Below are positions 23,436-35,760 of a DNA stretch of 64,000 nucleotides, piece by piece. The stretch is from Mytilus edulis (lineage: Eukaryota; Mollusca; Bivalvia; Mytilida; Mytilidae): positions 88,876,749-88,940,748 of the forward strand of contig NC_092344.1 of assembly GCF_963676685.1 (NCBI RefSeq), given 5' to 3'. The notes beneath the pieces are model-generated. The model had not been told where the DNA came from, ran no database searches, and saw nothing but the letters and a program-made list of their open reading frames with translations. The first letter of the stretch is position 1; each line of letters starts with the position of its first letter. Both the position numbers and the translations under genes were made by a program.

Positions 23436-24587
23436 TCTCGGAACTATGATACAAAATCTAGCTTAGAAACTAAAAACGAAAACAACAATACTGAAAATAC
23501 ATTGATAAAAGGGGTCGCATTTGAAATGTTCATTTTCGTATTCTAATTTGATGAAAAGAAATTGTTTTCCTATTTGTTAACAACTTCAAGAACATACTAT
23601 TTGACTACTTCCATTAGTTGCAAGATACTGTGTTGACATATTCAAATCTACATGGCTTAGACAACACCACAGCTGATGGTATGAAAGCAATGGACACATT
23701 GACTGATATTACCAAGAAATTACAGTTGTTTGGACTAGAAGAGGAAAAAGTGGAAAAACTTAAAAAAATATCTTTGCAAGTGCCAACCAACATTTAAAAT
23801 TTGAAATAAAGGGTCATCTAGCCACATCTTCAACTTGTTTTGATCACTGTACCACATTTAGCCTCAGTGACTCAAAATCCACTCAATTTCGTTCAACTTG
23901 TGCTCATGAACATTTAGAAGGTTGTACCAAGTGCAGTATTATAGATAAGTCACTACTAGAATTATCAAATACATTTCAAACCATGAATTCCATCCCGGCA
24001 GAAATAGTAGATGAAATAGATCATGACTTATCACGAGCACAAGAGCAGATAATGACATGGAAGGCACATTGTGTCAGGACAGTTCACCAAGATCAAGCTA
24101 AACAAACAGTGCTTGGTAATTTAAAACCTCATCAGGCCCTTATAGTAATGGACTGGGCTATGAAGTTTTTACCTGTGAGACACAGAGAAGCCCAAAGTGA
24201 CTTTTTTGGTAAAAAGGGAGTAAGCTGGCATGTTTCGTCGGTTGTCACACTTGATATTGAGGCTGAACCTGAATTTAAGACGAACTTTAATGTACACACT
24301 CTTGTGCACATTCTTGAGTTGGGCAATCAAGGATGGTTTTCTGTAGCTCACATAATAACTGACCTGCTACAGAAATTACCACTTATATTACCTTTGGTAA
24401 CTGAAATCTTTCTAAAGAGCGACAACGCTGGATGTTACCATTGTGTGCCATTGATTTCTTACATCCAAAATATCAATGTAAATGGAGGCTTGCCAGTTAA
24501 AATTCTGCAATACAACTTTAGTGAAGCACAGTCTGGCAAAGATATATGTGATGCCAAAACATCTCACTGCAAGATGCATATATTGAG

Positions 24588-25379
24588 GTATGTTTGTAAT
24601 ATCTTGTTAAAATATCTTCTATAATCATGATAATCATGGCAATACTGTAATTTTATGATATTTTTAGAACAATTTTGTATTCATATGATTATGAATACTG
24701 CAATTGCTTTAGAAAACATGGAGAAAAGACTTCCCTTTTTTAATATAATGATTAAATGACTTAAGACAATCCTGTCAAAATTATAAAATAATCATTCATT
24801 AGAGATGTAAGAAGATGTGGTATGAGTGCCAATGAGATAAATCTCCAGCCAAGTCACAATTAGTAAAAGTAAACTGTCATATGTCATAGTACGGTCTTAA
24901 ACACAGAGCCTTGGCTCACACCAAACAGCAAGCTATAACAATGCATAAAGGGCCTTAAAAATTACTAGTTTAAAACCATTCAAACGGGGAAACCAAGAAT
25001 CTAATCTATATAATTAGAAACAAGAAGCACTTATGAACTACATCAACACATGACAACTGCTGATTCAGAATATATATATATGCACTATTTTTGTTTTATG
25101 AAGTTACCGTACTCGCTTAAATCATTTGCTAATCTCTGGAAAATACATTAGTTATATAATCATGTTAATATTTATAACACTTTTACATGTCTTAGGAGAT
25201 ATATATTCCATTTTTTCAATACACATTTGTTAAAGGTCCTATTAATATTTTACAGGTCAGCCAACATGACCAAGGGCCATAGGACAAACTTCTTTTTATT
25301 TTCCTCACCAACAAAGTTCTGGCTCACTAAAAAAAGAGCCTTGCTCATACAATGAATGCATATTTTTTTTGTTTTTTAG
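24588..25379 (+). other. Intron with a dispersed repeat at 24800-25080
   Basis: The repeat holds GATGTGGTATGAGTGCCAAT, a TACGGTCTTAAACACAGAGC stretch, TTGGCTCACACCAAACAGCA and AACCATTCAAACGGGGAAAC, matching the copy at 8390-8745. The rest is AT-rich with nothing recognised. Confidence 0.7.
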
Positions 25380-25650
25380 GTACTCTGGTGAGGGACATGA
25401 TGTTTTGTCTGCAGAAGATATGTCAACTGCCTTAAACTCAAATGGTGTTAAAGGGGTTTTCAATGCTGTGGTTGCAATTGATCAGAATCATCAGACCAAG
25501 ACAAAAACCAAAATACCCAACATTAGTGCAATGAATAATTTTGAGTTCTACAGTGAAGGTGTTAAAGTGAGGCGTGCCTATGGAATAGGAAATGGCAATT
25601 TCATACCAAACCTTCAGTTTAAGGACAACAAACTCATGGAAGGTTTTCAG

Positions 25651-26820
25651 GTAAACTTAGTGAATTTATGAAGAAACATGTGATAAATGTCCATGATATA
25701 AGTACCAAGTACATTTTTAAATTGAAAAATCGATCTGATAACTTTAGAAATAAGAGGATTGGGTTATATTATACAATAATTAACCAGATACCAAGTGAAT
25801 TAAAAGTTAGTAACTACATCATATAGGTCATCATACAATCTTCAACAATGAGTAAAGACCATACAACATTAGTGAGCGATAAAATCTCCAATTGACAAAT
25901 CTAAAATTAGCAGCCTTAAACTAAAGATGAAAATCAAATTTTATTTATACAAAAAAGGCACACATGGAATGTGGCAGTGGCTAGACCATTCAATAAAAAT
26001 AAACTATGCAGTCAGTGAAAAGTAATAATCTGATCTCATTGATCATGTTGATCCAAAGCAAATTTAAACCCTAGCAAAAAAACAAAAGTCACATGTTACA
26101 GATCTGATAGTTCTCTGAGTTAATATAAGTTCATTTTTTAACTATTACACAAACAATGTGTTTAAGACTACGTACAAAAATATTCATGATATAAATGATA
26201 TAAATACAAAAAAGATAGATGTTTATGCCTCTGTCGTAGTGGAGGGGTCATTACTTTTCAGCAATATCTGTCTATACCTTCATACACCTGTAGGCCAAAA
26301 TGTCATTTTCTGTTCTCTAACTTGAGTTTACCTAATGTTTTGAAACTTATATACAATGTTTATTACAACAAAACGCAGATTAAGTATGAATTTTGGTGAC
26401 ATCACTTTTAACATTCTAGAGTAATGCACCTTTACAAAAGCAAAATTAGCTGAGTTTACATTTCTGTTCTCTAACTTAAGTTTGTCTCAACCAAATGTTA
26501 TGAAACTTATGCTCGTAGCTTATAAGTACCAATTTGGATAGGCACTGTTTCTCTTCTTCATTTATCATTTTTATGTCCCATTGTGAACACACATGTTGAA
26601 TATATATTGCTGCAGAATAATAAAATTGAGAATGGAAATGGGGAATGTGTCAAAGAGACAACAACCCGACCAAATAAAAAAACAACAGCAGAAGGTCACC
26701 AACAGGTCTTCAATGTAGCGAGAAATTCCCGACCTGGAGGCGTCCTTCAGCTGGCCCCTCAACAAATATATACTAGTTCAGTGGTAATATAGTTTTTACA
26801 TAATTTAACTTTTTTTGCAG
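25651..26820 (+). other. Intron with a dispersed repeat next to the 3' splice site
   Basis: At 26617-26790 lies a truncated copy of the repeat seen in full at 49946-50290 (AAATTGAGAATGGAAATGGG, then CGTCCTTCAGCTGGCCCC). It ends only about 30 bp before the TTTTTTTGCAG acceptor at 26820. The short frame 26583-26792 is derived from this repeat and is not a gene. The remainder has no recognised feature. Confidence 0.65.
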
Positions 26821-27576
26821 GTAATTATTCCATTTTCAAATTTTGTTGCGGACCATCATGGGAGAGTTGTACTTGCAAGGAATAATATTGATGTTGAACA
26901 TGAAAATATGGGCAATGATAATGACACTGAAAATAATGGGAATGAGAATGTCACTGAAACTGTGGAGAATGAGATGGAAGAAGATGTGAGGGATGATGGT
27001 TTATTTGCGTGTCCAGATCAAAGTTGCACCAAGGTGTTTACAAAACCTCATTTCCTAGAAGCACATATAGTAATTGGAAATCATGTGTATTCAACTAGTG
27101 AGAATAGTTACGATTCTGTCAAATTGATTTGGGCACAACAATGTGAGGCAGTTGATAGAGAACACAAAGTTCTCATACAATCGGTTTCTTCAATCAATAT
27201 GAATGTCAATGAAGGATGGGCTCTGAAACTGAACAAACCTTTTAAAAGATTCACCAAAAAGGTAAAAGACTTCCTCTTTGATATATATGTAAAGTGTGAA
27301 AGTTCAGGGAGAAGACCAAATTTTGATACATTAGCAACTGAACTCAAGACAACAAGACATGAGAATGATGGCACCAAAATGTTCACACGGGAAGAATGGC
27401 TATCATCATCACAAATACGCAGTCTTTTTGCTAATTTTGTCAGGCTTGGTGCTGAAACTTCTTTAAAATCAGAAGATACTGCTGTTATAGAAAATATTTT
27501 GGAGGAAATCGATTCACTTGAATATCACAACAATATGACAGAATTGGCAACCGATGTTGTGCAGCAGTTTCTGTAG

Positions 27577-30500
27577 ATGTACATGTGTGCATGTTCATAA
27601 TGCTCTATTTGGTGTATTGTATTTTATTGAATAACTATGTAATATTTCATTTCAAAGATACTGATATTGCAACTGTTTGCATGTTCTGACATACGATTTG
27701 GTATGCTTGATTTCATAAAAAAAAGACATTTCTTTCAACAAATTTCAAAATGACTGCCTTAATATGTAAGTCATGTAAGTGGTACATTTATGTGGAGAAA
27801 AATGTTTTGCTCTTTATGTTCTCCCAAGATTTTTTTTAAAAAGTGATATGAAATATCCGTTTTACTATCATAACTTTTGAAGCAATGCATGCAGATATAC
27901 TGAACTAAGTTCTTTATCCATGTTTATTTTTATGTTTATTACAGTTTTTAACAGATAATTGACAAATGATATTTCAATAAGTGAATAGATAAAGCCACAA
28001 TCATTTTTTTTCTTTTAATTTTCCATGGATTCCCAGTTATGAATTAAAGTTTTCCCTCACAGTTGTTGAATGATTAAATGTTTTGAATTGTGCTTTTTAA
28101 GAACAAGTAATTACTTTTTAATCTTCCTCAGTATGCACATTTGTTTACATCATGCATGGTTTTCCCCTTGCACTTTCACTGTGTAGGCGCCAAAGGTCTA
28201 ACAAGATGTCACTGTTAAGGTCAATGCATATAGGAAGACAATATTTTAATAGAAGTTCAACTATGAAGATTTTAATTGATATTATAAAGAATGTTCTTTT
28301 ACTAGAATGTAAACCTACTCTTGATGTTATTGTATAGTAAAAAATAACCATTGAAGCATAAAAAACATTTTTTTTTATTTTGAAGTACAGTTATCATAAC
28401 AATTTAAACTTTTCATTCAAAATTCTTTATAAATTTTGCACCAGTATCGTAGACTTAGAAATTTGTTAATGTATGATTTTAGGAGAATGTTTTGTATATG
28501 TCATGAAATAAAAAGGCATTGAGTTAGGGTATTTTACTTATTCGAGCCATGGCTGCTTTAAAATAGAGTATAAGGATGATTTTCAGTGAAAAGAAAATAT
28601 AGGATAAGAATTATAATAAGGTGTTATAAAGCATGCTTTATGTGATGGAAATATGCAGTGTCTGTGAATATAAATGTTGTATGCAATATGTGTAATGTAA
28701 CATATAAAGTGATTTACTTGTCTTTCATGTATTTTTTGGGGATGTTTTCAAACATACATTTTCATCCTAAGTGTGTATTGACATCATTGCAAGAAACATA
28801 GATATCAGTATTTGGCCAAACTTTCCATGTTAGCGTACTAAGTGTCTGTCAAAATTATCTCTGTATTATAATGATGCTGTTTTTAGTCTTTTTTATCATT
28901 ATCTTAATAACAAAAGAAGAAGGGTCCTACATATTTAAATATAAACTATCAACATAACATGGTCTAAACACCCCAATATATTTTTGAAAAATTGGTAATT
29001 TTATCTTCCAGTTATTGTCCCTGATATGATTGAATCTACCATTGCTTTTGAACAACTATATCAATATATACTAGAATAAATTGCATTAATGGTTAGTAGG
29101 AACTGTTCTTTTACAGTCTGAACTTTAACTTAATTGTATTAATTCTCTTTTAAAGTTGTTACTCTAAAAATGTGTGTTTTTATCCGCTTTTAGTGCATAA
29201 TTTGTTAATTTAAGTTATTCTGCTCCTATGAGCCTCTTCATTTATGATGAATTAATTGTTCTTTTGTTTGATTATTTGCTTAAAGCATTAAATTAAACAT
29301 GAATTATTCTTTTCAATTTGTTGTTATACTTATTTATAAGTCCAGCTCCAATATTATGTCAGTAGTTACAAACTAGATGGAAAAATTGAGAAAATTTGAA
29401 TATGCAGGTTACCCCATTTTGTTTTGGCATATACCAGATACCAACATTATTTGCCGAGCTTAATATTTTTTTTGATTGGGTATATATAGTTTTACTTTGC
29501 AAGCAAATATGTTGTTTTACAATAATAAACGGGTCTTGGAGTATTTTGGCTCTGAAAGATGACCAAAATCAGCCATTTTGGACATGAGGCTAAACAAGAC
29601 ATATTGAAACGGTTAGATTATACATACACGTAATAGACAGCATTGGTATTTCTATGCATTCTTACACTTAATGTGATGTATTACTAGGAACAACTATCAA
29701 AAAATAATTATTGTTGCCATATTTTTTTATTTTAACTTGAAAAATATGCCAAAAAAGGCTTATTTTTGCTGTTTTCCAGCAATTTCATCTGTTTTAAGAT
29801 GGTGGTAAAAAAAAATCCAGATCGGTTCAAAATTTTAAAAAAAATTTTGTGAGGTTATTTACATTTACATAAGGTGCACCAATGTGCCAAATATGAACTC
29901 ATTTGGCAAAATTGGCATTCGGACGGTTTTACATGGTTTTCTGGCAGATTGGCTCTTAAAATGTATTGAAAAATGTTCAAATAAGCTTCAAGTAATTGAA
30001 CGAAATGATATGGTGTATTTATTTATGAAACAACACCCTTCTTCCACATGACAACCAAAAGGCAAATATATTGGCCTTTGTCATGTACACCTTTTAGTAA
30101 ACTAAGATTTTTTTTTGTGTGGCTCTGGTACAAGCCATTAATTATTTGATAGATCTACATTTTATCACTCATAGAAAATGTTTTGTCAGATGCCCTGAAA
30201 ATATTGTCAGTTATTATTTCTAATTTAGAATGAGGTTACTGTGGATTCATAATTATTTGTTGCATACAAATTTTTCGAAGTTTTTGTGGATAAAGGGAAA
30301 CCATGAATTGTAATGTCTACCCAAGAACATGTTTTCTAAAAGCTTGTTGGAAAACTTTGGTAAACCATGAAATCAAATATGCACAAAGTTGGTCATCAGG
30401 TACAAAAAAACATCAATTTTGAAGATTTTCCATCCTTTATTTTGACCTTAATAAGACTAAGGTATACGTATCCAGCATGTAGAGAAGACCCCAGTTAACA

Positions 30501-31350
30501 CATTTACCCCAGCAGTTGTTAGGTGGGAGTGAATCTGATCTTGGTTCAGCAGTCTAAAGAAGGTCATTTGAACACAAAATACGAAATTTCAAAGTTTTAT
30601 CTGTTTTTGACTTCAAATGGACCTGAAACAGGAAGTAGTCGTTTCTTATGCGTATTTCAATAATAATTACGATAGGTAGTTATGAGCCTGCGCGTTAGCA
30701 CTATTTTTGCAAGTTTTAGCCTCTGAACTTCCTGTGTAAGAGACAGAAGGGAAGCCCATCCCTCCAGAAAACCGAGTTTCATCCGATTTCAATATTCCAA
30801 GTCAGTATTTGTGCTCAAAATTTATACAGGAGAAACATGACAATAGATAGCCTCAGGTTGACGAAACATGCATAACTTTCGAAATAAGTATCATAAAGCT
30901 GACTTCTAAAAGTATGGAACACCAATAGAGCCAAATAACAGTGGTTTGGGTATGCCCATCATATGACGGGCACAGCATTGTAAGGGTTAAAGCAATTTGA
31001 AATGCATGTAAAACGTTATTCATAAACAGACTAATGTCAAAATGATTTGCAATAGTTTATATAGTTTCCACTTAGAGTATAGATAGCTACATCAAGTAAG
31101 TAGCTGCTACAACCTACTTAAGAGAGCATAAGAAGTGAGATTCAGGGTAAAAACTTAAATTTTATAATATTTTCCCAAGCTAAAGAGACTTTCTTCAGTA
31201 CTAGGCTTAGGTAAAAATACAACAGAGATAAATGAACAAACTTTGAGGCTTTGAGTCATTAACTTTATTCATTTCAAGAACACAGAGAAATTGACAATAT
31301 CTGCTATTCACAAATTCTATTTTTGTTTCATTTTTTCCCATTTTCGTATT
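27577..31350. other. Gene-free stretch after the transposase-like gene
   Basis: Several AATAAA signals follow the stop codon (for example ATGAAATAAAAAGGC near 28505) and could end its transcript. Otherwise the sequence is AT-rich with long T and A runs. No exon, RNA gene or clear repeat boundary was recognised. The small frame at 28152-28337 has no family features. Confidence 0.45.
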
Positions 31351-31795
31351 TAGAATCATATTCAAAACAGTGTAGCTGTGGCCATTGATTGACGACCTTA
31401 AATTATCCCATTGACTGGGACAGATTAGGTGAACGTGTGTCTGTAACAACAACTGCTCACTACTTACTTATTATAGAATTTAAACTGTGGGGTCACCAAA
31501 GGTTCTTAACTCCTTTGATATTAAAATATTCGAAAAGTTAATTAGGAATAACTCTATGTTTTGATTTATATTATTGATATAAATCAAAACATCATGTTAT
31601 TCCTGATTAGTTTTTCTAATTTCTTCATTTAGGTATTGAGAACCTTTTGTGACCCAACAGTTTAAGTGTCTTTAACAAGTACATAGTGAGCAGCGGTCGT
31701 TACAGACAAACGTTCACATAATCTGCCCCAGTCAATGGGATAATTTAAGGTCGTCAATCAATGGCCACAGCTACACTGTTTTGAATATGATTCTA
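31351..31795. mobile_element. Fold-back element of about 445 bp
   Basis: The left arm TAGAATCATATTCAAAACAG followed by GCCATTGATTGACGACC is answered by the right arm GGTCGTCAATCAATGGC followed by GTTTTGAATATGATTCTA. The centre is the near-perfect palindrome GTTTTGATTTATATTATTGATATAAATC near 31560-31592, given here only by position and flanks. Arms of about 220 bp diverge by scattered changes. Non-coding; the likely hairpin-forming potential is strong. Confidence 0.85.
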
Positions 31796-33436
31796 TTTAT
31801 ATGCACGAAATATTCAACTTTTACCAACTAGAAATCAAACATGTACAATGATTTTCCAAATTAGTTGTAAATTATACTATTATGAAGCCATCAGATTTCA
31901 AGAACCATCTCTTTTTATTTTTGCTCAGAGACTAGAATACAACTTAGTTAGATAACAAGGTCTGTAAAACTAAGCTACATTGTTTAACTGTGTAGCTCAA
32001 ATTGAGGACAAATAAATTTGTTATCTAATTTGTAATAATTATTTTAACCAAAATAATTCATGAGTTAGTAAAACTTTAAAACTGAGGCAAAGATAAAACT
32101 GAAATTATGTCTAGTTTGCTACATAAGATCTGAGAAGTAAGAGTCTATAAACATAACATTTAAAATGTCTATTCAAAAACATAACAAAATATTTCATTGC
32201 AACAATAGCACCCATATAAGTCCCAAGCTTAGGTAATAATTTCAAATCATCAAATTCAATCATGACTGTATCCTTGTCCTGCTTTGATTTGTTTTATATT
32301 CTTCTGGTTATTTGTCACTGATCCCTCTTTTTCATCACTGCTGATTGGTTGGTTTTCTGTTTTGTGTGTCCTTTGACACCGAGTTTCACGGAGAGTCTTG
32401 TCAAAGGGCTTTACTCAGCGTTTTCTGAAAGAAAACATTCAATATGATATTGATCAGTTCCAAGAACATCAAACTGGGCCTTTATGGCACCCTTTATGGC
32501 ACTAAATTATCTAAAATAAAAAATAAAAACATGTTTTGACAGATTATTAGAAATTTATAACACAATATTAATTTAATTCATATGCTCAAAACTTATAATA
32601 TTATTTTTGTTTACAATTTTAGGCAATTAATATCCTTTAAAACCCTAACCTGTTTAGCAACTTTAAAAACTTACTTAAATAAAAATTACATATTTAGAAA
32701 GCCATTCCCATTGTTTTTTGAGGCAACTTCACAAAAGTCCAAAGTCAAATACATACACCTAATTAATGAATACTAGCTAATTGCATGCAAAGAGTGCAAA
32801 GATAGAATAGAAATATGTAAATTTCATGCAACTGGCAGTAATCAGGTCAAAATAAAAATTTAACAAATACCATACATAAAATATAACTCAATATACAATC
32901 ATAGGGTAAAATAATATGAGCAGATGGTTGAAACATTATATTTTTTGGAGACTAACTTCAGAATAACTTGTAACAATGGTGTAAACCACAGCAAGACTTG
33001 TGTAACTTCTAACAATACATTGTTCATGCAACAGTCCATTACTATAACTAAAGTAGGTAATCAATCATAAATCCAACATTTTGTTTGATACAAATCATTA
33101 TACAATCATAAATCAAACTGCATGTGTAAAAGCGACATGAATGGCCCTGTCTCAAAAAATTGAAAAATTTGCAATTTCAATAACACATGTGGAAACATGA
33201 TGGTAGTCTCCCATATCAAAAATCAGCTCAAAATCTGGAGGCTTATAGAAAAGAAGTCACTGTAACTGTGATTTTCAACAATTTTCAAAGGTGTATACCC
33301 TTAATTTTGGCAAAATTAGGGTAGCGGAAAGAAAATTAAACTTGATCTGTAACTAATCATGGTTAACTCACATGCCAAAAATCATTCCAATATCTGAAAG
33401 CGTTTAGAAAAAAGTCTATATAACTGTGATTTTCAA
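31796..33436. other. Gene-free AT-rich stretch
   Basis: No exon or RNA gene recognised. The paired segments near 33180-33430 (AAATCTGGAGGCTTATAGAAA and the later ATCTGAAAGCGTTTAGAAAA with its surroundings) resemble each other and recur near 34490, suggesting a local repeat of about 130 bp interrupted by the element at 33437-34388. Confidence 0.45.
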
Positions 33437-34388
33437 CAAGAGTGCACACGCTGAAATGTCTCGCCTTCTATACTAATCATTGATGTTGATAGTTCTAAGT
33501 ATAAAGCTAAGCTTTAATACAACTGTCACATAAACTTAACATTAACCAAGATAACTAAACAAAGACCAATGAACCTTGAAAATGAGGTCAAGGTCAGATG
33601 AACCATGCCAGGCAGACATGTACAGCTAACAATGCTTCTATACAACATATATAGTTGACCTATTACTTATATTTTAAGAAAAATAGACCAAAACACAAAA
33701 ACTCAACACTGTGCAATGAACCGTGAAAATGAGGTCACGGTCAAATAAAACCTGCGCGACTGACATAAAGATCATAAAATATTTCCATACACCAAATATA
33801 GATGACCTATGGCATATAGTATTAGATAAAAAGACCAAAGCTCAAAAATTGAACTTTGACCACTGAACCATGAAAATGAGGTCAAGGTCAGATGACACCT
33901 GCCAGTTGGACATGTACACCTTACAGTCCTTCCATACACTGAATATACTATCCCTATTGCTTGTAGTATCTGAGATATGGACTTGACCACCAAAACTTAA
34001 CCTTGTTCACTGATCCATGAAATGAGGTCGAGGTCAAGTGAAAACTGTCTGACAGACATGAGGACCTTTCAAGGTACGCACATATCAAATATAGTTATCC
34101 TATTACTTATAATAAGAGAGAATTCAACATTACAAAAAATCTGAACTTTTTTCCAAGTGGTCACTGAACCATGAAAATGAGGTCAAGGACATTGGACATG
34201 TGACTGACGGAAACTTCGTAACATGAGGCATCTATATACAAAGTATGCAGCATCCAGGTCTTCCACCTTCTAAAATATAAAGCTTTTAAGAAGTTAGCTA
34301 ACACCGCCGCCGACGCCGTAGCCGACGCTGCTGGATCACTATCCCTATGTCGAGCTTTCTACAACAAAAGTTGTAGGCTCGACAAAAA
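33437..34388 (+). repeat. 1-kb dispersed element with GAGGTCAAGGTCA units and a 3' hairpin
   Basis: Starts CAAGAGTGCACACGCTGAAA and ends in the hairpin CTACAAC-AAAA-GTTGTAG flanked by TCGAGC and GCTCGA. Inside are at least four related units of about 150-170 bp, each with a core near AACCATGAAAATGAGGTCAAGG, and a CCGCCGCCGACGCC segment before the terminal hairpin. A second full-length copy is at 51293-52746 and fragments lie at 2290-2830 and 5215-5500. Non-coding; the transposition class is unknown, though a terminal hairpin recalls Helitron 3' ends. Confidence 0.8.
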
Positions 34389-35760
34389 TTATTAAAGTCC
34401 AAAGCCTGAAATTACAGCCAAAATTAGCCTAACGGTACGAAACTTAAACTTGATCTATAACTCATCATGGTTAACTCACTAAAAATCAGCCCAATATCTG
34501 AAAGCGTTTAGAAAAAAAACTCTGTATAATGGTTTGTTGCGTAATGACAGAATGAAGGGTAAAACTATATGGCACCAACAACTTCGTTGCTGGGCCATAA
34601 TAAAAAATAAAGATCTGCAAAGAGATCAAAAAAAGGGAGAAGAAAGTTTATTTCAATGAAATTTTGTAATTGCAAGGATTGTAATGAGAACAGAATTGGC
34701 CAACTAGAACAATATTTAAAGCTTATCAGTATCTTATAGCCAAGGATATGTTTCATTTTTAGTAACAGCCACTGTATTGGTTGATTTTCAGATATCCCAA
34801 AAGCTTAAATTAAACAGACAACAGACAAAAACTGTTAGCAATATTAAAGCCCCCACTAGCCCCAAGGTTTAGGTGACCTAACAAATATAGTTATTAGTCA
34901 TGTAAAGTCACTCATGAACTACTAAAATTCAACAACAGTGGATATACAGAAATTTTTCCATTAAATTACTCTTGGAGATCAAAAACAACCAACATGTATA
35001 CATATAAAACATTAAAAACATAAAAACATTTAATTCATACATGAGACATAATAGATCTAAGGACTGTTCCATAAAAACATACAAGGTCCCCAGGGAAGGC
35101 AACTTGAATTTGCAAATATGTGTGGGTGTGAAATATTGAGGTGTGCAAGGTTAAATAGTATACAGGACTCTAAGGGTTTCTGTCTGTTTTCAAAGTGCCT
35201 TCCCTGGGTACCATGTATGTTTTAATGAAACAGCTCTACCATAAATAGTAATGAGTTAACTGACATATCAAAACCTTAATGTTAATCACTGAACCTTATT
35301 CTTAAACTTATAAGGATTTTGCATGTAATACTCACTTCATCCCAAACATAACTTCACTACAGGGCTTCTTTATGTTTGTCCTTTTGAGTATAATACTTCA
35401 GTTTTTTTATTCACAAATCAGGTCAACATCAGGTAATTACTTTATGCAAAAAAATCTCTAACATAGTTATAAGGATGAGGACTGAAACCAACAGCGCATA
35501 AGTTTTACGATTACAATCAGGGATTTCAATACAATATGTCAGTGACTCAATTCACTAGCGACATGATTAGTCAGTCTTAGATATATAGATTTCAGAATAT
35601 TTGTCCAATCTGTAATTTTACCAATATTATCCTATTCCAGATTGTGAAATTTGAATTGAGAGTGGATTTGCATGGTGAAAGATGCATGCATAGCAGGTGA
35701 CGCTGTCAATTCACATGGGTTTGCTTCTTTTGGAATTAATGCAATTTCCTCAAATTTTGT
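34389..35760. other. Gene-free stretch with one MITE
   Basis: Contains the inverted-repeat element 35062-35235 and, at 35531-35700, one of two direct copies of a 170-bp segment (GTCAGTGACTCAATTCACTA), the other being at 36868-37030. No exon recognised. Confidence 0.5.
35062..35235. mobile_element. MITE-like element, 174 bp
   Basis: GACTGTTCCATAAAAACATAC with CCCAGGGAAGGCA is mirrored at the right end by TGCCTTCCCTGGG, then ATGTATGTTTTAATGAAACA and GCTC. The terminal inverted repeat is about 45 bp and imperfect. Non-coding. Confidence 0.75.

Larger units (their letters stand above)
14838..23650. repeat. Giant palindrome, arms 14838-18586 and 18606-23650
   Basis: The sequence left of 18587 is repeated as its reverse complement right of 18605, leaving a 19-bp unpaired centre. 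Outer ends are TAGATTTGAATATGTC at 14838 and its complement ending at 23650. The arms are nearly identical, with only a handful of substitutions and small indels visible over about 3.7 kb, including equal 29-base homopolymers at 16561-16589 and 21895-21923. The right arm is longer because the left lacks the counterpart of 18702-19999 (1298 bp; junction at 18490/18491). The arms include a LINE fragment, an inverted-repeat element and dispersed repeats, so this is an inverted duplication of a locus and not one inverted transposon. A fold-back assembly or read artefact is a real alternative. Confidence 0.93.
23618..27576 (+). pseudogene. RNase H/DDE transposase-like C2H2 zinc-finger gene, 5'-truncated
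   Basis: Exons 23618-24587, 25380-25650 and 26821-27576 join in phase (CATATATTGAG|GTATGT, TTTTAG|G, TTTCAG|GTAAAC, TTTGCAG|GTA), ending at TAG 27574-27576. The central part has candidate acidic residues in LIVMDWAMKFLP and LKSDNAGCYH, with SGKDICDAKTSHCK downstream, a pattern suggesting an RNase H/DDE catalytic core. Exon 3 has an acidic segment followed by a C2H2 finger (FACPDQSCTKVF, then FLEAHIVIGNH; C-x4-C-x12-H-x5-H) and the conserved-looking GWALKLNKPFKRFTKKVKDF. I recognise the layout as a transposase-derived family repeated in marine invertebrate genomes, but cannot name the superfamily. The first exon starts 33 bp inside the palindrome; its upstream exons are missing. An A7 run at 23762-23768 shifts the frame and puts a TAA at 23761-23763, unless that run is a sequencing error. 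Confidence 0.72.

Noticed and set aside
26583..26792. 69-codon frame before exon 3 of the transposase-like gene
   Set aside because: Derived from a repeat also present at 49946-50290.
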